A stretch of DNA of 64,000 nt from Serratia fonticola (GCF_001006005.1 NZ_CP011254.1:5890001-5954000), one strand, 5' to 3'; numbered from the stretch's first letter, positions 45,874 to 56,842 are shown. Numbers and translations are program-made. The notes: generated from the sequence alone by a model not told the origin.

Positions 45874-46562
45874 GCCAGAGCATACTCGGCAGCGGCGTGC
45901 GCATGAATGGCCGTGGTGTCGAATACCGGCACCGCGGCATCTTGTGCGCTAACCAACAGGCCGATCTCGGTGCAGCCAAAGATGATCCCCTCGGCGCCCT
46001 GCTGTTCCAGCTTGGCAATAATCCGGCGATATTCATCGCGTGAGGTATCAACGATCTTGCCCAGGCATAGCTCTTCATAAATGATGCGGTGTACGATATC
46101 GCGATCGGCGGCATCCGGCGTAACCACTTCGATAGCAAATTTATCCTGCAAACGCCCACGGTAAAAATCCTGCTCCATGGTAAAGCGCGTGCCGAGTAAG
46201 CCGATACGGCGAATATTTTGCTGGCGTACCTGCAATGCCGTGGCATCGGCAATATGGATCAGCGGCAGGCCGCTGGCCTGTTCCACCGCATCCGCCACCT
46301 TATGCATAGTGTTGGTACAAATCACGATGGCTTCGGCACCGGCAGCACGCAGCGAAGCGGCGGCCCCTGCCAGCAAACGGCCAGCCCCCTCCCAATCACC
46401 TTGGTGCTGCAAGCGTTCCACTTCATGAAAATCCACGCTGTAGAGCACGATTTTGGCTGAATGCAGACCACCAAGCCGCTGTTTCACCTGCTCGTTGATC
46501 ATTCGGTAATAGGGGATGGTGGATTCCCAACTCATCCCCCCCAATAATCCCAACACTTTCAT
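45870..46562 (-). CDS. Aspartate/glutamate racemase family protein
   Basis: A 230-residue cofactor-independent racemase of the broad-specificity (YgeA-like) group. The two catalytic cysteines lie in [14 protein letters not shown] and [32 protein letters not shown] is the N-terminal family signature. I chose the ATG at 46562 after GGAGAATCGA. Confidence 0.9.
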   Translation of the reverse strand: MKVLGLLGGMSWESTIPYYRMINEQVKQRLGGLHSAKIVLYSVDFHEVERLQHQGDWEGAGRLLAGAAASLRAAGAEAIVICTNTMHKVADAVEQASGLPLIHIADATALQVRQQNIRRIGLLGTRFTMEQDFYRGRLQDKFAIEVVTPDAADRDIVHRIIYEELCLGKIVDTSRDEYRRIIAKLEQQGAEGIIFGCTEIGLLVSAQDAAVPVFDTTAIHAHAAAEYALA

Positions 46563-46630
46563 TCGATTCTCCTGGCTTTGACGTTCTATCAACCAGACAT
46601 TACCCGAGAACGACCTGACTGACGAAGCAA

Positions 46631-47089
46631 TTATTTGCTACGTGAGCTGCTTACCTGAGCCTGGCGCGGCTCGAACCAACGCTGGCGCAGGGTATCGTAG
46701 AACCAGTTATACACCATGGTATAGGGCAGGAAGAACAGGAAGAAACCGAGCTCCAACACAAAGGCCTGCCACAAGGAAATATTGAGCATAAAGGCGGCTA
46801 TCGGCAGACCAATCAGTACAAACCCGGCTTCAAAGCCAAAGGCGTGGCCAATACGCACTTTCAGCGTTCTGACCACTCGGCTCACTGGCCACAACCGATC
46901 AAAGATCGAGTTATAGACAATGTTCCACAGCATGGCGACGGTAGATAACATGATCGCCAGCGTCCCGACCTGTGCCATCGAGCGGTTAAGCAACCACGAC
47001 CCCACAGGGGCACAGATCATTACAGCGATAGCTTCGAATCCCACTGCGTGAACGATACGTTCAGTCAACGACTTGTTTTGCAACTGCAT
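46631..47089 (-). CDS. PACE-family (AceI-like) efflux transporter
   Basis: A 152-residue four-helix transporter of two tandem bacterial transmembrane-pair domains. Each has its RxxHAxGFE motif (RIVHAVGFEAIAV, RIGHAFGFEAGFV), and WNIVYNSIFDRLW and YNWFYDTLRQRWF close the repeats. The conserved helix-1 Glu used for proton coupling is present. Related pumps export chlorhexidine and polyamines. Divergent from a LysR gene. Confidence 0.93.
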   Translation of the reverse strand: MQLQNKSLTERIVHAVGFEAIAVMICAPVGSWLLNRSMAQVGTLAIMLSTVAMLWNIVYNSIFDRLWPVSRVVRTLKVRIGHAFGFEAGFVLIGLPIAAFMLNISLWQAFVLELGFFLFFLPYTMVYNWFYDTLRQRWFEPRQAQVSSSRSK

Positions 47090-47188
47090 ACTTCACCTGC
47101 TTTGTGATCATTATTGAAAAAGTCAGGTGATTATCATCGCTTTTTTGCGTAGATTAAAGATAGATACCATCGATAAAGTAGATACATC

Positions 47189-48079
47189 ATGCGCTATTCC
47201 CCAGAAGCCCTACTGGCCTTTGTTGAGGCTGCCGCGTTAGGCTCGTTTTCTGCCGCCGCACGCAGGCTGCGCAAAAGCCAATCCACCATCAGCACCGCCA
47301 TTGCCAATCTGGAGGCCGATCTCGGGCTGACGCTGTTCGATCGGCAGGCACGCCAACCTGTATTGACCGAGGCTGGCCGCAAGGTGCTGGGCCACGTGCA
47401 GGAAATTCTCGCTGCCAGCGAACGACTCGATGCCTTGAGCATCCGCTTGGGGGACAATATCGAACCACGGCTGACCATCGTTTTTTCCGATACCTATCAG
47501 CCCAACCATCACGACAACCTGCTGAAACATTTCGAGCGGCGTTATCAGGATATCGAGCTGGAATGTATGATCGCCGAAGGGGAGGATGTGCTGGATCTGC
47601 TACAGACTGGCCGCGCCCACCTGGGGATGCTGGCGGTACAACCCAACTACCCTCCCGAGATCGCCGTCGCCAGGCTGCCAGAGCAGACTGAAATGGGGCT
47701 GTTTGTCGCTCATGATCATCCGCTGACCCTTATTCCTGCCCTGACACAGGCACACCTTGCCAGCAGCCGCCAACTTTACCTCAACACTTATACCAGCAAC
47801 AGCGCGCCAAAACCGCGCGGCAGGGCCTGGTCGGCGCCCAGCTATCTGATGTTGCTAGAGATGGCGGAACAGGGGGCGGGCTGGGCAATACTGCCGCACT
47901 GGCTGGTCAAACAGTACGGGCGGCAACGTCTGACAGAGCTGAAAATACGTGGCTGGCCGCAAACCATCTCGGTCGACGCCGTATGGTCCAAGCTTACCCC
48001 GCCGGGGCCGGCGGGGCTGTGGTTATTGGATCGCCTGCTGGAAAATGCCACCGATCAAGCCGCCGCATTACGCGATTGA
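47189..48079 (+). CDS. LysR-family regulator, likely of the PACE pump
   Basis: A 296-residue LysR protein. The winged helix is residues 1-60 (SPEALLAFVEAAALGSFSAA, RRLRKSQSTISTAIANLEAD) and the effector domain covers about 90-290. It is divergent from the PACE gene with a 99-base gap, the classic LysR-target layout. Its 3' end overlaps ipdC by 25 bases, tail to tail. Confidence 0.88.
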   Translation: MRYSPEALLAFVEAAALGSFSAAARRLRKSQSTISTAIANLEADLGLTLFDRQARQPVLTEAGRKVLGHVQEILAASERLDALSIRLGDNIEPRLTIVFSDTYQPNHHDNLLKHFERRYQDIELECMIAEGEDVLDLLQTGRAHLGMLAVQPNYPPEIAVARLPEQTEMGLFVAHDHPLTLIPALTQAHLASSRQLYLNTYTSNSAPKPRGRAWSAPSYLMLLEMAEQGAGWAILPHWLVKQYGRQRLTELKIRGWPQTISVDAVWSKLTPPGPAGLWLLDRLLENATDQAAALRD

Positions 48080-49716
48080 ATGGCACGTGACACGTTATCA
48101 AGCAGTTCGGGAAAATCCATTTTCGGCAACACCACCTCGATAAACGCCAGTTGCTCGCTACCGCCGACCTCTTCAAGCGCTGCACGCAACTGCTCAGGCG
48201 CGGTGACGCGCAGGCACTTCATCTGATGATCGAGCGATAATGCCTGCGGTAGACGCGTCCAGTTCCATTGCGCGATATCGTTATAGCGCTGTTCCGGCCC
48301 ATGGATGGCTCGCTCAATAGTGTAACCGTCATTATTCAGCAGCAAGATCACCGGCTTTTGCCCATCGCGCAACATGCTGCCCAACTCCTGCACGGTAAGC
48401 TGAGCGGCCCCATCGCCAATCAGCAATACCACCCGACGCTGAGGATCAGCAGTCTGCGCGCCAAATGCCGCCGGTAAGGTATAGCCGATTGATCCCCATA
48501 AGGACTGTACGATAAACCGGCAACCCCGCGGCAGCGTCAACGACGCCGCGCCAAAACAGGCGGTGCCCTGCTCCGCAATCAGGATATCCCCCGGCTGCAA
48601 GAAGTCTTGGATCTGCTGCCAAAAACTATGTTGATCAAGACCGCTGGAACTCGGATCCGGTAGCGCTGGCCGTTTAATGGACGGCAACGACCACTTGCTG
48701 GCTAACGATAACGTCAGTTGATGTAGAGCCTTTACTGCTTCGCGCATAGGGATCTGGCTGAAAACCTGCTGACCAACCCGCGCCTCGAACGGTTGGATAT
48801 CGATGCATTTATCCACGGGCAGATTGTGACTAAAACCGGCGGTGATGGTATCGGTGAAACGCACCCCGACGTTAATCACCACATCGGCACCCTCAATCTG
48901 CTGCTTAACCTGCGGATCGCTGGCGGCTGCGGCATAGGTTCCAGTAAAGCAGGCATGGGTTTCATCCAACACACTTTTGCCTAACAGCAGCGTCGAGTGC
49001 GGAATATTGACCTCATTCATCCATTGTTCCAGCAAGGGTTCGGCCCCGAAGCGTTCGGCCAGGAAATCCGCCAGCAGGGAAACCCGCTGTGCGTCCTGCA
49101 GTTTTTCCCGCGCGGCAGCGATAAATGCCTGTAGAGATACCTCGGAAAGATTGGGCTGGCGCAATACCAAAGGTGCTGGGCGCGAGACCAACGGAGCTTC
49201 GGCGACATCACTTGGCAACAGCAGATACACCGGGCGGCGCTCGTACAGCGCGGTCGTCAATAAGCGATCGATTTCTGCTTCAGCATTGCTGGCCGTCAGG
49301 CTGGCCTGAGCTATGGTGACCTCTTGCGCCATACGGGCAAAATGGCCGAAGTCCCCATCCCCTAAAGAATGGTGCAGTAAATCCCCGGCTCGCTGGGCTC
49401 GCAAAGCCGGTGTGCCAACAATGTGGATCACCGGCAGGTATTCGGCATAACTGCCGGCAATGCCGTTAATCGCACTTAATTCACCCACGCCAAAGGTGGT
49501 CAACAGTGCCGCGGCCGGTTTGCAGCGGGCATAACCATCGGCGGCATAGGCGGCGTTCAGCTCGTTGGCGCAGCCTACCCAGGTTATCTGCTGATGATCG
49601 ATAACATGATCGAGAAACTGCAGGTTGTAATCTCCCGGTACACCGAAAAAGTGGCGAATGCCAATCTGGGCTAACCGATCGAGAAGGTAATCTGCCACCG
49701 TATAGCTCTTGTTCAT
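48055..49716 (-). CDS. ipdC: IpdC, indolepyruvate/phenylpyruvate decarboxylase
   Basis: A 553-residue thiamine-diphosphate decarboxylase that fits IpdC of Enterobacter in length and pattern. The catalytic Glu lies in GCANELNAAYAADGYAR; the ThDP/Mg motif GDGAAQLTVQELGSMLRDGQ ends in NND. The ATG at 49716 follows AGGTG. IpdC produces indole-3-acetaldehyde on the route to auxin; related pyruvate decarboxylases cannot be fully excluded by sequence alone. Confidence 0.85.
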   Translation of the reverse strand: MNKSYTVADYLLDRLAQIGIRHFFGVPGDYNLQFLDHVIDHQQITWVGCANELNAAYAADGYARCKPAAALLTTFGVGELSAINGIAGSYAEYLPVIHIVGTPALRAQRAGDLLHHSLGDGDFGHFARMAQEVTIAQASLTASNAEAEIDRLLTTALYERRPVYLLLPSDVAEAPLVSRPAPLVLRQPNLSEVSLQAFIAAAREKLQDAQRVSLLADFLAERFGAEPLLEQWMNEVNIPHSTLLLGKSVLDETHACFTGTYAAAASDPQVKQQIEGADVVINVGVRFTDTITAGFSHNLPVDKCIDIQPFEARVGQQVFSQIPMREAVKALHQLTLSLASKWSLPSIKRPALPDPSSSGLDQHSFWQQIQDFLQPGDILIAEQGTACFGAASLTLPRGCRFIVQSLWGSIGYTLPAAFGAQTADPQRRVVLLIGDGAAQLTVQELGSMLRDGQKPVILLLNNDGYTIERAIHGPEQRYNDIAQWNWTRLPQALSLDHQMKCLRVTAPEQLRAALEEVGGSEQLAFIEVVLPKMDFPELLDNVSRAIQSRNAAA

Positions 49717-49960
49717 GATCATCACCTAGGTAATGGGAGAATGGTTAGTATTAAGTATTAAAGATGCTGCCGAATTTTCGAGCTTTATCGGCAAAAGGCA
49801 CTGGAAACCCCGCTTTACATCTGCGCACCAACGGCATGCAGTAGGGATCATCCATAAGCAATTTGAATAAATTATGGACAATTAGCGTGATCTGGCACTC
49901 TGACAGCCCAAGTGGAAGCGCATACACTGAATATCATTTCCCGCCGTCGATGAGGATTTT

Positions 49961-50950
49961 ATGGTTTATCAAGCTGAGCCTGCCCGCTACCAGAATATGG
50001 AATATCGCCGCTGTGGCCGCAGCGGGCTGCAACTGCCAGCCGTTTCACTCGGTATGTGGCACAACTTTGGTGATAGCACACTGTATGACAATGCGCGCAG
50101 CCTGGTGCATCGTGCCTTCGATCTTGGTATTACCCACTTCGATCTGGCCAATAACTACGGGCCACCGCCGGGTTCTGCCGAGGAGAATTTCGGCCGTATT
50201 CTGCATCAGGATCTCCAGCCTTATCGCGATGAGCTGATTATCTCTTCCAAGGCGGGCTACACCATGTGGCCTGGCCCCTACGGTGACTGGGGATCGAAGA
50301 AATACCTGGTCGCCAGCCTGAACCAGAGCCTGCAACGCATGCGGCTCGACTATGTGGATATCTTCTACCATCACCGCCCTGATCCAGATACGCCGCTGGA
50401 AGAAACCATGGCGGCGCTGGATTTGATAGTCCGCCAAGGGAAAGCGCTGTATGTCGGGTTATCGAATTACCCGGCCGAACGGGCGCGGCAAGCATTTGCC
50501 ATACTGCAACAGCTTGGCACCCCTTGCGTGATCCACCAGCCGAAGTACTCGATGTTTGAACGCTGGGTCGAACCCGAGTTGCTGGATACGCTGGAAGAGC
50601 ATGGCGTGGGGTCTATCGCCTTCTCACCGCTGGCCGGAGGCATGCTGACCGATCGCTATCTGCAAGGCATCCCGCCTGATTCCCGCGCAGCCAGCGGCAG
50701 CCGCTCGCTCACTCCCGAGCAGATTACCGAAACGAAACTGCAAAAGGTTCGCCTGCTGAATGTGTTGGCAGAACGGCGTGGTCAAAAGCTGTCGCAAATG
50801 GCGCTGGCCTGGGTATTGCGTAACGATCGCGTCACTTCCGTATTGATTGGTGCTAGCAAAGTCAGCCAGATTGAAGATGCGGTCGGTATGTTGGCCAACC
50901 GTAAGTTCAGCGCAGAAGAGATCGCCAAGATTGAGCAGATCCTGATGTAA
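49961..50950 (+). CDS. Aldo-keto reductase (YghZ/GPR type)
   Basis: A 329-residue NADPH-dependent aldo-keto reductase. The tetrad can be seen in HFDLANNYGPPPGSAE (Asp, Tyr), ISSKAGYTMWPGPYG (Lys) and IFYHHRPDPDTP (His). The WPGPYGDWGSKKYL loop is typical of the glyceraldehyde-3-phosphate/methylglyoxal reductase subgroup. The GTG-like upstream frame begins earlier; the ATG at 49961 gives the expected start. Confidence 0.9.
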   Translation: MVYQAEPARYQNMEYRRCGRSGLQLPAVSLGMWHNFGDSTLYDNARSLVHRAFDLGITHFDLANNYGPPPGSAEENFGRILHQDLQPYRDELIISSKAGYTMWPGPYGDWGSKKYLVASLNQSLQRMRLDYVDIFYHHRPDPDTPLEETMAALDLIVRQGKALYVGLSNYPAERARQAFAILQQLGTPCVIHQPKYSMFERWVEPELLDTLEEHGVGSIAFSPLAGGMLTDRYLQGIPPDSRAASGSRSLTPEQITETKLQKVRLLNVLAERRGQKLSQMALAWVLRNDRVTSVLIGASKVSQIEDAVGMLANRKFSAEEIAKIEQILM

Positions 50951-50958
50951 TCGCTTAC

Positions 50959-50986
50959 AAACCGCCGGTGGGTATCGGCGGTTTTC
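50959..50986 (+). terminator. Rho-independent terminator of the aldo-keto reductase gene
   Basis: AAACCGCCGGTGGGTATCGG continuing CGGTTTTC forms a hairpin with a short T tract, 9 bases after the stop. Confidence 0.75.
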
Positions 50987-51205
50987 TCCCCTTTCCCCTC
51001 AGATAACTCCCAATCCCCGGTGTTCTCCATGGCTTTCAGAATTTGCCCAAAGGCGCGGCCGCTCCACGGCGTTAACATCCCTCAGATAAATACCTCATGG
51101 ATTTTACGCATAGCGTTTAAGAACGAGGGATAACAACCGTTTGCATGGCCAAAACCTATACCGATGAACGTGCTTCATTATCGGTAATCGGCCAAGGGAG
51201 CCTAA

Positions 51206-51601
51206 ATGTTTAAACCTCTGTTTACCGCTGCCATTCTGGCGGCGCTTTTCATGCCCATCGCACCCATCGCCCATGCCAGCAGCGTCAATATTGATTTGCT
51301 GCCGGGGGTCTCACTGCAGATTGGTGACCAGGACAAACGGGGCAATTATTGGGACGGTTACGACTGGCGCGATCGCGATTGGTGGCATGGCCATCAGGGG
51401 CGTGATTTAGGGGAGCGCAGCCGCCGTGGCTACTATTGGGATGGCTATCGCTGGCGTGATCGCGATTACTGGCACAAAAATTATTACTACCATGATGGCC
51501 GCTACCGCAAGGCCGATAAATACTATTACAAGCAGTATAAAAAGCAGCACCATAAGAACAAGCATCATCACAAAAACCACCATCACGATCATGATGATTG
51601 A
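51206..51601 (+). CDS. ypeC: YpeC-like DUF2502 protein with His-rich tail
   Basis: A 131-residue secreted protein. The signal peptide ends at [24 protein letters not shown] follows as in the paralogue at 41214. It has two copies of a YWDGY-WRDRD-W/Y-WH motif (residues about 48-62 and 75-90). The last 20 residues are mainly His, Lys and Asp ([17 protein letters not shown]), suggesting metal binding. It sits beside mntH, as ypeC does in E. coli; this copy is the positional orthologue. Confidence 0.88.
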   Translation: MFKPLFTAAILAALFMPIAPIAHASSVNIDLLPGVSLQIGDQDKRGNYWDGYDWRDRDWWHGHQGRDLGERSRRGYYWDGYRWRDRDYWHKNYYYHDGRYRKADKYYYKQYKKQHHKNKHHHKNHHHDHDD

Positions 51602-51720
51602 CCCCTCACCCCAACCCTCTCCCACAGGGAGAGGGAGCTGATCGGCATCGTAATCAGGTGCAGAAGTCAGTCTGTAGCACTCTTCATCCCCTCTACATGA
51701 GTTAGGGTTAGGGTGAGAGG
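51602..51720. repeat. REP pair between ypeC and mntH
   Basis: One REP arm set at 51602-51644 (CCCCTCACCCCAACCCTCTC..) and a degraded inverted copy at 51699-51720 (GAGTTAGGGTTAGGGTGAGA) bracket about 55 bases. Confidence 0.75.
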
Positions 51721-51727
51721 AACTATC

Positions 51728-52963
51728 TTAAAGCAGGTTGCTGATCAGCAGATAACCGTTGAGCCCAACCACCACCAACACAATCAGTTTACCGAGATTC
51801 TGGATCAGGCGGCCGTTGACCATATCCCCCATCAGTTCACGGTTGCCGGTAAACGCCAGCAGCGGCACCAAGGCCAGGGCAATACCAAAGCTCAGCAGCA
51901 CCTGGCTCAAAACCAGAATACGCGTCGCATCCATCCCCATCATGATGACAATAAACGATGGCATCATGGTGACCACCCGCCGTACCCAGATTGGGATATA
52001 GAAGCGGACAAAGCCCTGCATCACCACCTGCCCCGCCAAGGTGCCTACCACGGTAGAAGAGAGACCTGCTGCAACCAGGCTCAGACCAAAAATGGTGGCC
52101 GCCGCATTGCCGAGCAGCGGTTGCAACGTCAGGTAGGCTTGGTCGAGATCGGTAATACCGCTGTGGCCGTTGAAATGGAATGCGGCAGCGGCGGTGGCCA
52201 TCATCGCCAGGTTAACAAAACCGGCAATGGTCATGGCGATCGCCACGTCCAGCTTGGTGGCCGAATAACGTTCGGCTTTAGAGTCTTTACCGGCAGTCTG
52301 CGTCAGCGAGGAGTGCAAATAAATCACATGCGGCATGATGGTTGCCCCTAACACCCCCGCAGCAAGAAACACCGCGTCACCATTCGGCAAATCCGGGATC
52401 GCCATCCCTCTAAGCAACCCGCTCAGCTGCGGCTGAGAAAATACCAGCTCGACGATATAGGCCATTGCCACAAACAGCAGCAGGCCGCCAATCACCAATT
52501 CCAGTGGCTTTTGCCCGCGTTTTTGCAGCATCAGGATCAGGAAGGTGGCAATGCCGGTGAGGACAGCCCCCTGCAGCAGCGTTACCCCCAGCAGCAGTTT
52601 GAAACCGATCGCGGCACCGATAAACTCGGCCAAGTCAGTGGCCATCGCGATAATCTCCGCCTGCACCCAATAGGCCCAGACGGCCGGGCGCGGGAAGCGA
52701 TCGCGGATATGTTCAGCAAGGTTTTTACCGGTAGCGATGCCGAGTTTGGCAGACAGCAGTTGGATCAGCATCGCCATGACGTTGGCCCATACCACCACCC
52801 ACAGCAGCGTGTAGCCAAAAGAAGCGCCAGCTTGAATATTAGTGGCAAAATTACCGGGGTCGATATAGCCGATGGCGGCGATAAAGGCAGGCCCCATCAG
52901 AGAAAGTTTGATCTTTCTGGACGGGCGGCTGGAGGAATTGTTAACCGCGCGACTGTTCAGCAT
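51728..52963 (-). CDS. mntH: MntH, NRAMP Mn2+/divalent metal transporter
   Basis: A 411-residue proton-coupled Mn(II)/Fe(II) importer with 11 helices. The metal-binding DPGN motif is in [13 protein letters not shown], and MPHVIYLHS carries the TM6 Met-Pro-His. [13 protein letters not shown] is a conserved loop. A perfect Fur-type palindrome lies 46 bases upstream of the start. Confidence 0.97.
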   Translation of the reverse strand: MLNSRAVNNSSSRPSRKIKLSLMGPAFIAAIGYIDPGNFATNIQAGASFGYTLLWVVVWANVMAMLIQLLSAKLGIATGKNLAEHIRDRFPRPAVWAYWVQAEIIAMATDLAEFIGAAIGFKLLLGVTLLQGAVLTGIATFLILMLQKRGQKPLELVIGGLLLFVAMAYIVELVFSQPQLSGLLRGMAIPDLPNGDAVFLAAGVLGATIMPHVIYLHSSLTQTAGKDSKAERYSATKLDVAIAMTIAGFVNLAMMATAAAAFHFNGHSGITDLDQAYLTLQPLLGNAAATIFGLSLVAAGLSSTVVGTLAGQVVMQGFVRFYIPIWVRRVVTMMPSFIVIMMGMDATRILVLSQVLLSFGIALALVPLLAFTGNRELMGDMVNGRLIQNLGKLIVLVVVGLNGYLLISNLL

Positions 52964-53008
52964 AGCGAAAATCCTTACTAATTTAGCTCACCTTCATCTT
53001 TACCTAAG

Positions 53009-53023
53009 TGATAATGATTATCA
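53009..53023. promoter_or_regulatory. Fur box upstream of mntH
   Basis: TGATAATGATTATCA is a perfect 7-1-7 palindrome. E. coli mntH is under Fur and MntR. I do not see a confident MntR palindrome in the 52964-53341 gap, nor a clear CRP/CytR array for nupC. Confidence 0.8.
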
Positions 53024-53341
53024 AGTGCATTTGCAGCGATAATGGTTATCTCTGCGATAGCCAAAAACGAAGGTTTTATCGAACAGATCGCATGAAATCC
53101 TCGCGTTTCCATCTACTCTAGATCACAAGGTTCAGAGCGGATCACGCTTGATAATAAAAGTAGCACAAAAATGCCACGAACACGCATATTTATTAACATC
53201 TTGATCTTTGGTGCTTTGCCGTCATAGATTAGGACTATCTCCACTATGATTTTCCATATTTGCAATGAATGTCTCGTTTTTAAACTTGGCGTTACATAAA
53301 ATGACAACCGAAATTCAGCCTGCCTCAAATTTGGAGCAAAC

Positions 53342-54529
53342 ATGTCCCATATTGCGCACTTTGCGTTAGCGTTAGTGGTGGTTGCAATCCTGGCCCTGTT
53401 AGTGTGCCGCGATCGTAAAAACATCCGCATCCGCTATGTTATTCAGTTGTTGGTTATTGAAGTGTTACTGGCCTATTTCTTCCTGAACTCGGAAGCAGGT
53501 TTAGGCTTTGTAAAAGGCTTTGCAGCAATGTTCGACAAGTTGCTCGGGTTTGCGGGGCAAGGGACTGATTTTGTGTTCGGCGGGATGGGTGACAAAGGCC
53601 TGGCCTTCTTCTTCCTGAAGGTGCTGTGCCCAATCGTGTTCATCTCTGCCCTGATCGGTATTCTGCAATACATCAAAGTGCTGCCGTTTATCATCCGCAT
53701 CATCGGGACCGTGCTGTCTAAAGTGAACGGTATGGGCAAACTGGAATCCTTCAACGCCGTCAGTTCGTTGATCCTGGGCCAGTCTGAGAACTTCATTGCC
53801 TACAAAGATGTGCTGGGCAAGATGTCAGAAAAACGCATGTACACCATGGCCGCTACCGCGATGTCGACAGTTTCCATGTCCATCGTTGGCGCATACATGA
53901 CCATGCTGGATGCCAAGTATGTCGTGGCGGCGCTGGTACTGAACATGTTCAGCACCTTTATCGTCCTCTCACTGGTCAACCCTTATGACACCAGTAAAGA
54001 AGAAGAGCTGCACCTCGGCAATCTGCACGAAGGCCAAAGCTTCTTTGAAATGCTGGGTGAATACATTCTGGCAGGCTTCAAGGTGGCGATTATCGTTGCC
54101 GCGATGCTGATTGGCTTTATCGCTCTGATTGCCGCGCTTAACGGCCTGTTCAGCGCCATCTTCGGCCTGAGCTTCCAGGAAATCCTGGGCTACTTCTTCT
54201 ATCCATTTGCCTGGATCCTTGGCGTGCCTAAGCACGAAGCGCTGCAGGTTGGCAGCATCATGGCGACCAAGCTGGTTTCCAACGAATTCGTTGCCATGAT
54301 GGAACTACAGAAAATCGGTGCTGAGCTGTCCCCACGCAGCATGGGTATTCTGTCCGTGTTCCTGGTGTCCTTCGCCAACTTCTCTTCTATCGGTATCGTA
54401 GCCGGTGCGATTAAAGGGTTGAACGAGCATCAGGGCAACGTGGTTTCACGTTTCGGCCTGAAGCTGGTTTACGGCTCTACCCTGGTTAGCCTGCTGTCAG
54501 CAGCCATCACAGGCCTGGTTCTGGGCTAA
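53342..54529 (+). CDS. nupC: NupC, nucleoside/H+ symporter
   Basis: A 395-residue concentrative nucleoside transporter. [20 protein letters not shown] is the nucleoside-binding region of helical hairpin 1, and [16 protein letters not shown] that of HP2. The start follows GGAGCAAAC. The mntH-nupC divergent pair matches E. coli. Confidence 0.97.
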   Translation: MSHIAHFALALVVVAILALLVCRDRKNIRIRYVIQLLVIEVLLAYFFLNSEAGLGFVKGFAAMFDKLLGFAGQGTDFVFGGMGDKGLAFFFLKVLCPIVFISALIGILQYIKVLPFIIRIIGTVLSKVNGMGKLESFNAVSSLILGQSENFIAYKDVLGKMSEKRMYTMAATAMSTVSMSIVGAYMTMLDAKYVVAALVLNMFSTFIVLSLVNPYDTSKEEELHLGNLHEGQSFFEMLGEYILAGFKVAIIVAAMLIGFIALIAALNGLFSAIFGLSFQEILGYFFYPFAWILGVPKHEALQVGSIMATKLVSNEFVAMMELQKIGAELSPRSMGILSVFLVSFANFSSIGIVAGAIKGLNEHQGNVVSRFGLKLVYGSTLVSLLSAAITGLVLG

Positions 54530-54559
54530 CAGCTTTAGAATCGACAAGTTCTAGTCTTA

Positions 54560-54593
54560 AGACGCCCGATGAAGTTTATCGGGCGTTTTTTAT
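54560..54593 (+). terminator. Rho-independent terminator of nupC
   Basis: ACGCCCGATGAAGTTTATCG continuing GGCGT and TTTTTTATTT. Confidence 0.88.
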
Positions 54594-54678
54594 TTGATGG
54601 CCCAATGACAATACTGCTCGAACTGAAGGGGAGGAATAGACACAACATGCGGCGGCGTTCTTACAGCACAAAAGCAAA

Positions 54679-54704
54679 AAGCCGACCCAAGGGTCGGCTT
54701 TTCA
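54679..54704 (-). terminator. Terminator of the tRNA-Ala pair
   Basis: AAGCCGACCC/GGGTCGGCTT stem with T tract on the minus strand, just after the second tRNA-Ala. Confidence 0.85.
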
Positions 54705-54709
54705 AATGG

Positions 54710-54785
<76 letters not shown>

Positions 54786-54847
54786 ACAAAAGTGGTACGC
54801 ATTAACCGTGCGTTACGGTATTCCCCAACCTTCCTGAGATAAAAGGT

Positions 54848-54923
<76 letters not shown>

Positions 54924-54957
54924 AATCCACAATCACGAAATCCTGTGAACGGGGCGC

Positions 54958-54986
54958 ATGATATGAAACCCCAGAAACCCTGTCAA
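54958..54986 (-). promoter_or_regulatory. Promoter of the tRNA-Ala operon
   Basis: TTGACA, 17 bases, TATCAT and a GC-rich discriminator (GCGCCCCG) on the minus strand, typical of stable-RNA promoters. Confidence 0.8.
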
Positions 54987-55085
54987 CGGCTAAATTGAAT
55001 TCCTCGATCAAGCGCTGAAAAAGCCGCCAAATCAGCGCGTTTAATGCTAAAAAACCATCGCTTTGGGCACAAAACAAACCAGCAA

Positions 55086-55119
55086 GAAAAAAGCCCCACG
55101 AATCGCTTCGCAGGGCTTT
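55086..55119 (-). terminator. Rho-independent terminator of gltX
   Basis: On the minus strand AAAGCCCTGCGAAGCGATTC continuing GTGGGGCTTTTTTC, 25 bases after the gltX stop. Confidence 0.85.
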
Positions 55120-55143
55120 GTCGGTTTAGCTGGCAACTAACGG

Positions 55144-56559
55144 TCAGGCTTGCGCTTCACGCTCGGCAATATAAGCCAACGCCTGGTCGATACGCTTGAG
55201 GGAGCGAGCCTGGCCGATAGCATGTACGGTAACGTCCATGCCCGGTGACTGGCCAGCGCCAGTGACCGCGACGCGCAATGGCATCCCTACTTTGCCCATA
55301 CCCACGCCCAGTTCGTCTGCGGTGCCCTGAATGGCATCGTGCACGTTCTCTGGCGTCCAGTTGGTAATAGCGGCCAATTTGGCGCGTACGGCCTCCAGCG
55401 GCTGGCGTGCGACCGGACGCAGGTGTTTCTTCGCCGCATCGGCGTCAAACTCGCTGAAGTCCTGGTAGAAGTAATGGCAAGACTCCGCCATCTCCTTGAG
55501 GGTTTTACAACGCTCGCCCAGCAGTTTGACCAGATCTTTCAGTTCTGGACCGTTGCGGGTTTCAATCCCCTGCTGCTCAACATGCCATGCCAGATACACC
55601 GCTACTTCTTCCGCTGGCATATGGTTGATGTAGTGATGGTTCAACCACTGCAGCTTCTCGGTGTTGAAGGCGCTGGCGGATTTGTTGATCGCATCCAGAG
55701 TGAAGAACTCTTTCATCTCATCAATAGAGAAGATTTCCTGATCGCCATGGGACCAGCCCAGACGCACCAGATAGTTCAACAACGCCTGCGGCAGGTAGCC
55801 ATCATCGCGGTATTGCATCACGCCAACGGCACCGTGGCGTTTAGACAGCTTTTTACCGTCATCACCCAGGATCATCGACACGTGAGCATATTCCGGCACC
55901 GGTGCGCCCAGCGCTTTCAGGATGTTGATTTGGCGCGGCGTGTTGTTGATATGGTCTTCACCACGGATCACGTGGGTGATTTCCATATCCCAGTCATCGA
56001 TCACTACGCAGAAGTTATAGGTTGGCGCACCGTCGGTACGGCGAATGATCAGATCGTCCAGCTCCTGGTTGCTGAATTCGATTGGGCCACGGATTTTATC
56101 GTCGAAGATGACCGAGCCTTCCTGTGGGTTACGGAAACGCACAACGTGTGGCTCATCGGCAGTGTGGCTGCACTGACTATCGCGGCAATGACCGTCATAG
56201 CGTGGTTTCTCGCCGTTTTCCATTTGCTTTTCACGCAGCGCTTCCAGGCGTTCTTTCGAGCAATAGCACTTATAGGCCGTTCCCTGTTGCAGCATTTCAT
56301 CAATGACCGCGTTGTAGCGATCGAAACGCTTGGTCTGGAAGTACGGACCTTCATCCCAATCCAGATTTAACCAGTTCATGCCATCCATAATTGCGTCGAT
56401 AGCTTCCTGGGTTGAACGTTCGAGATCGGTATCTTCGATACGCAATACAAACTCACCGCCGAAATGGCGGCTGAACAACCAGGAATAGAGCGCAGTACGG
56501 GCGCCGCCGACGTGCAGATAGCCGGTCGGGCTTGGGGCGAAACGGGTTTTGATTTTCAT
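55144..56559 (-). CDS. gltX: GltX, glutamyl-tRNA synthetase
   Basis: A 471-residue class I synthetase, identical in length to the E. coli enzyme. The HIGH-type motif is [18 protein letters not shown] and the KMSKS-type motif is [10 protein letters not shown] Cys4-type zinc site is seen in CYCSKER and CRDSQC. I chose the ATG at 56559 ([13 protein letters not shown]); the frame open to 56583 adds 8 residues. Confidence 0.98.
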   Translation of the reverse strand: MKIKTRFAPSPTGYLHVGGARTALYSWLFSRHFGGEFVLRIEDTDLERSTQEAIDAIMDGMNWLNLDWDEGPYFQTKRFDRYNAVIDEMLQQGTAYKCYCSKERLEALREKQMENGEKPRYDGHCRDSQCSHTADEPHVVRFRNPQEGSVIFDDKIRGPIEFSNQELDDLIIRRTDGAPTYNFCVVIDDWDMEITHVIRGEDHINNTPRQINILKALGAPVPEYAHVSMILGDDGKKLSKRHGAVGVMQYRDDGYLPQALLNYLVRLGWSHGDQEIFSIDEMKEFFTLDAINKSASAFNTEKLQWLNHHYINHMPAEEVAVYLAWHVEQQGIETRNGPELKDLVKLLGERCKTLKEMAESCHYFYQDFSEFDADAAKKHLRPVARQPLEAVRAKLAAITNWTPENVHDAIQGTADELGVGMGKVGMPLRVAVTGAGQSPGMDVTVHAIGQARSLKRIDQALAYIAEREAQA

Positions 56560-56797
56560 TGGGTTCACTGCCTTATTACGCAACGCGTGTCAGCGGAGTG
56601 CCGACGATTGCTCGGAATGTAAAATAGTGGACGACATTCTACCACTCCATGCTAATTCCTCAACGCCGACGCGCTATCGGCCACTACGCTTTGCGGCCCG
56701 CTACGCATGATACTGTGCAAAGAATCGTCCTGGTCGGCGATAAATATCGCATCCTGTCTAAATTTGCGGCGAACGATTGAAATCATTTTAAAAACCG

Positions 56798-56825
56798 TTG
56801 ACTCACTTTCAACTATCCCTATAAT
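56798..56825 (+). promoter_or_regulatory. Promoter of the tRNA-Val/Lys operon
   Basis: TTGACT, 16 bases, TATAAT, discriminator GCGAC, 17 bases before the first tRNA. Confidence 0.8.
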
Positions 56826-56842
56826 GCGACTCCAACAAGACG

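Noticed and set aside
55339..56370. 343-codon open frame antisense to gltX
   Set aside because: Shadow of a highly conserved gene with strong codon bias; the sense frame is certain.
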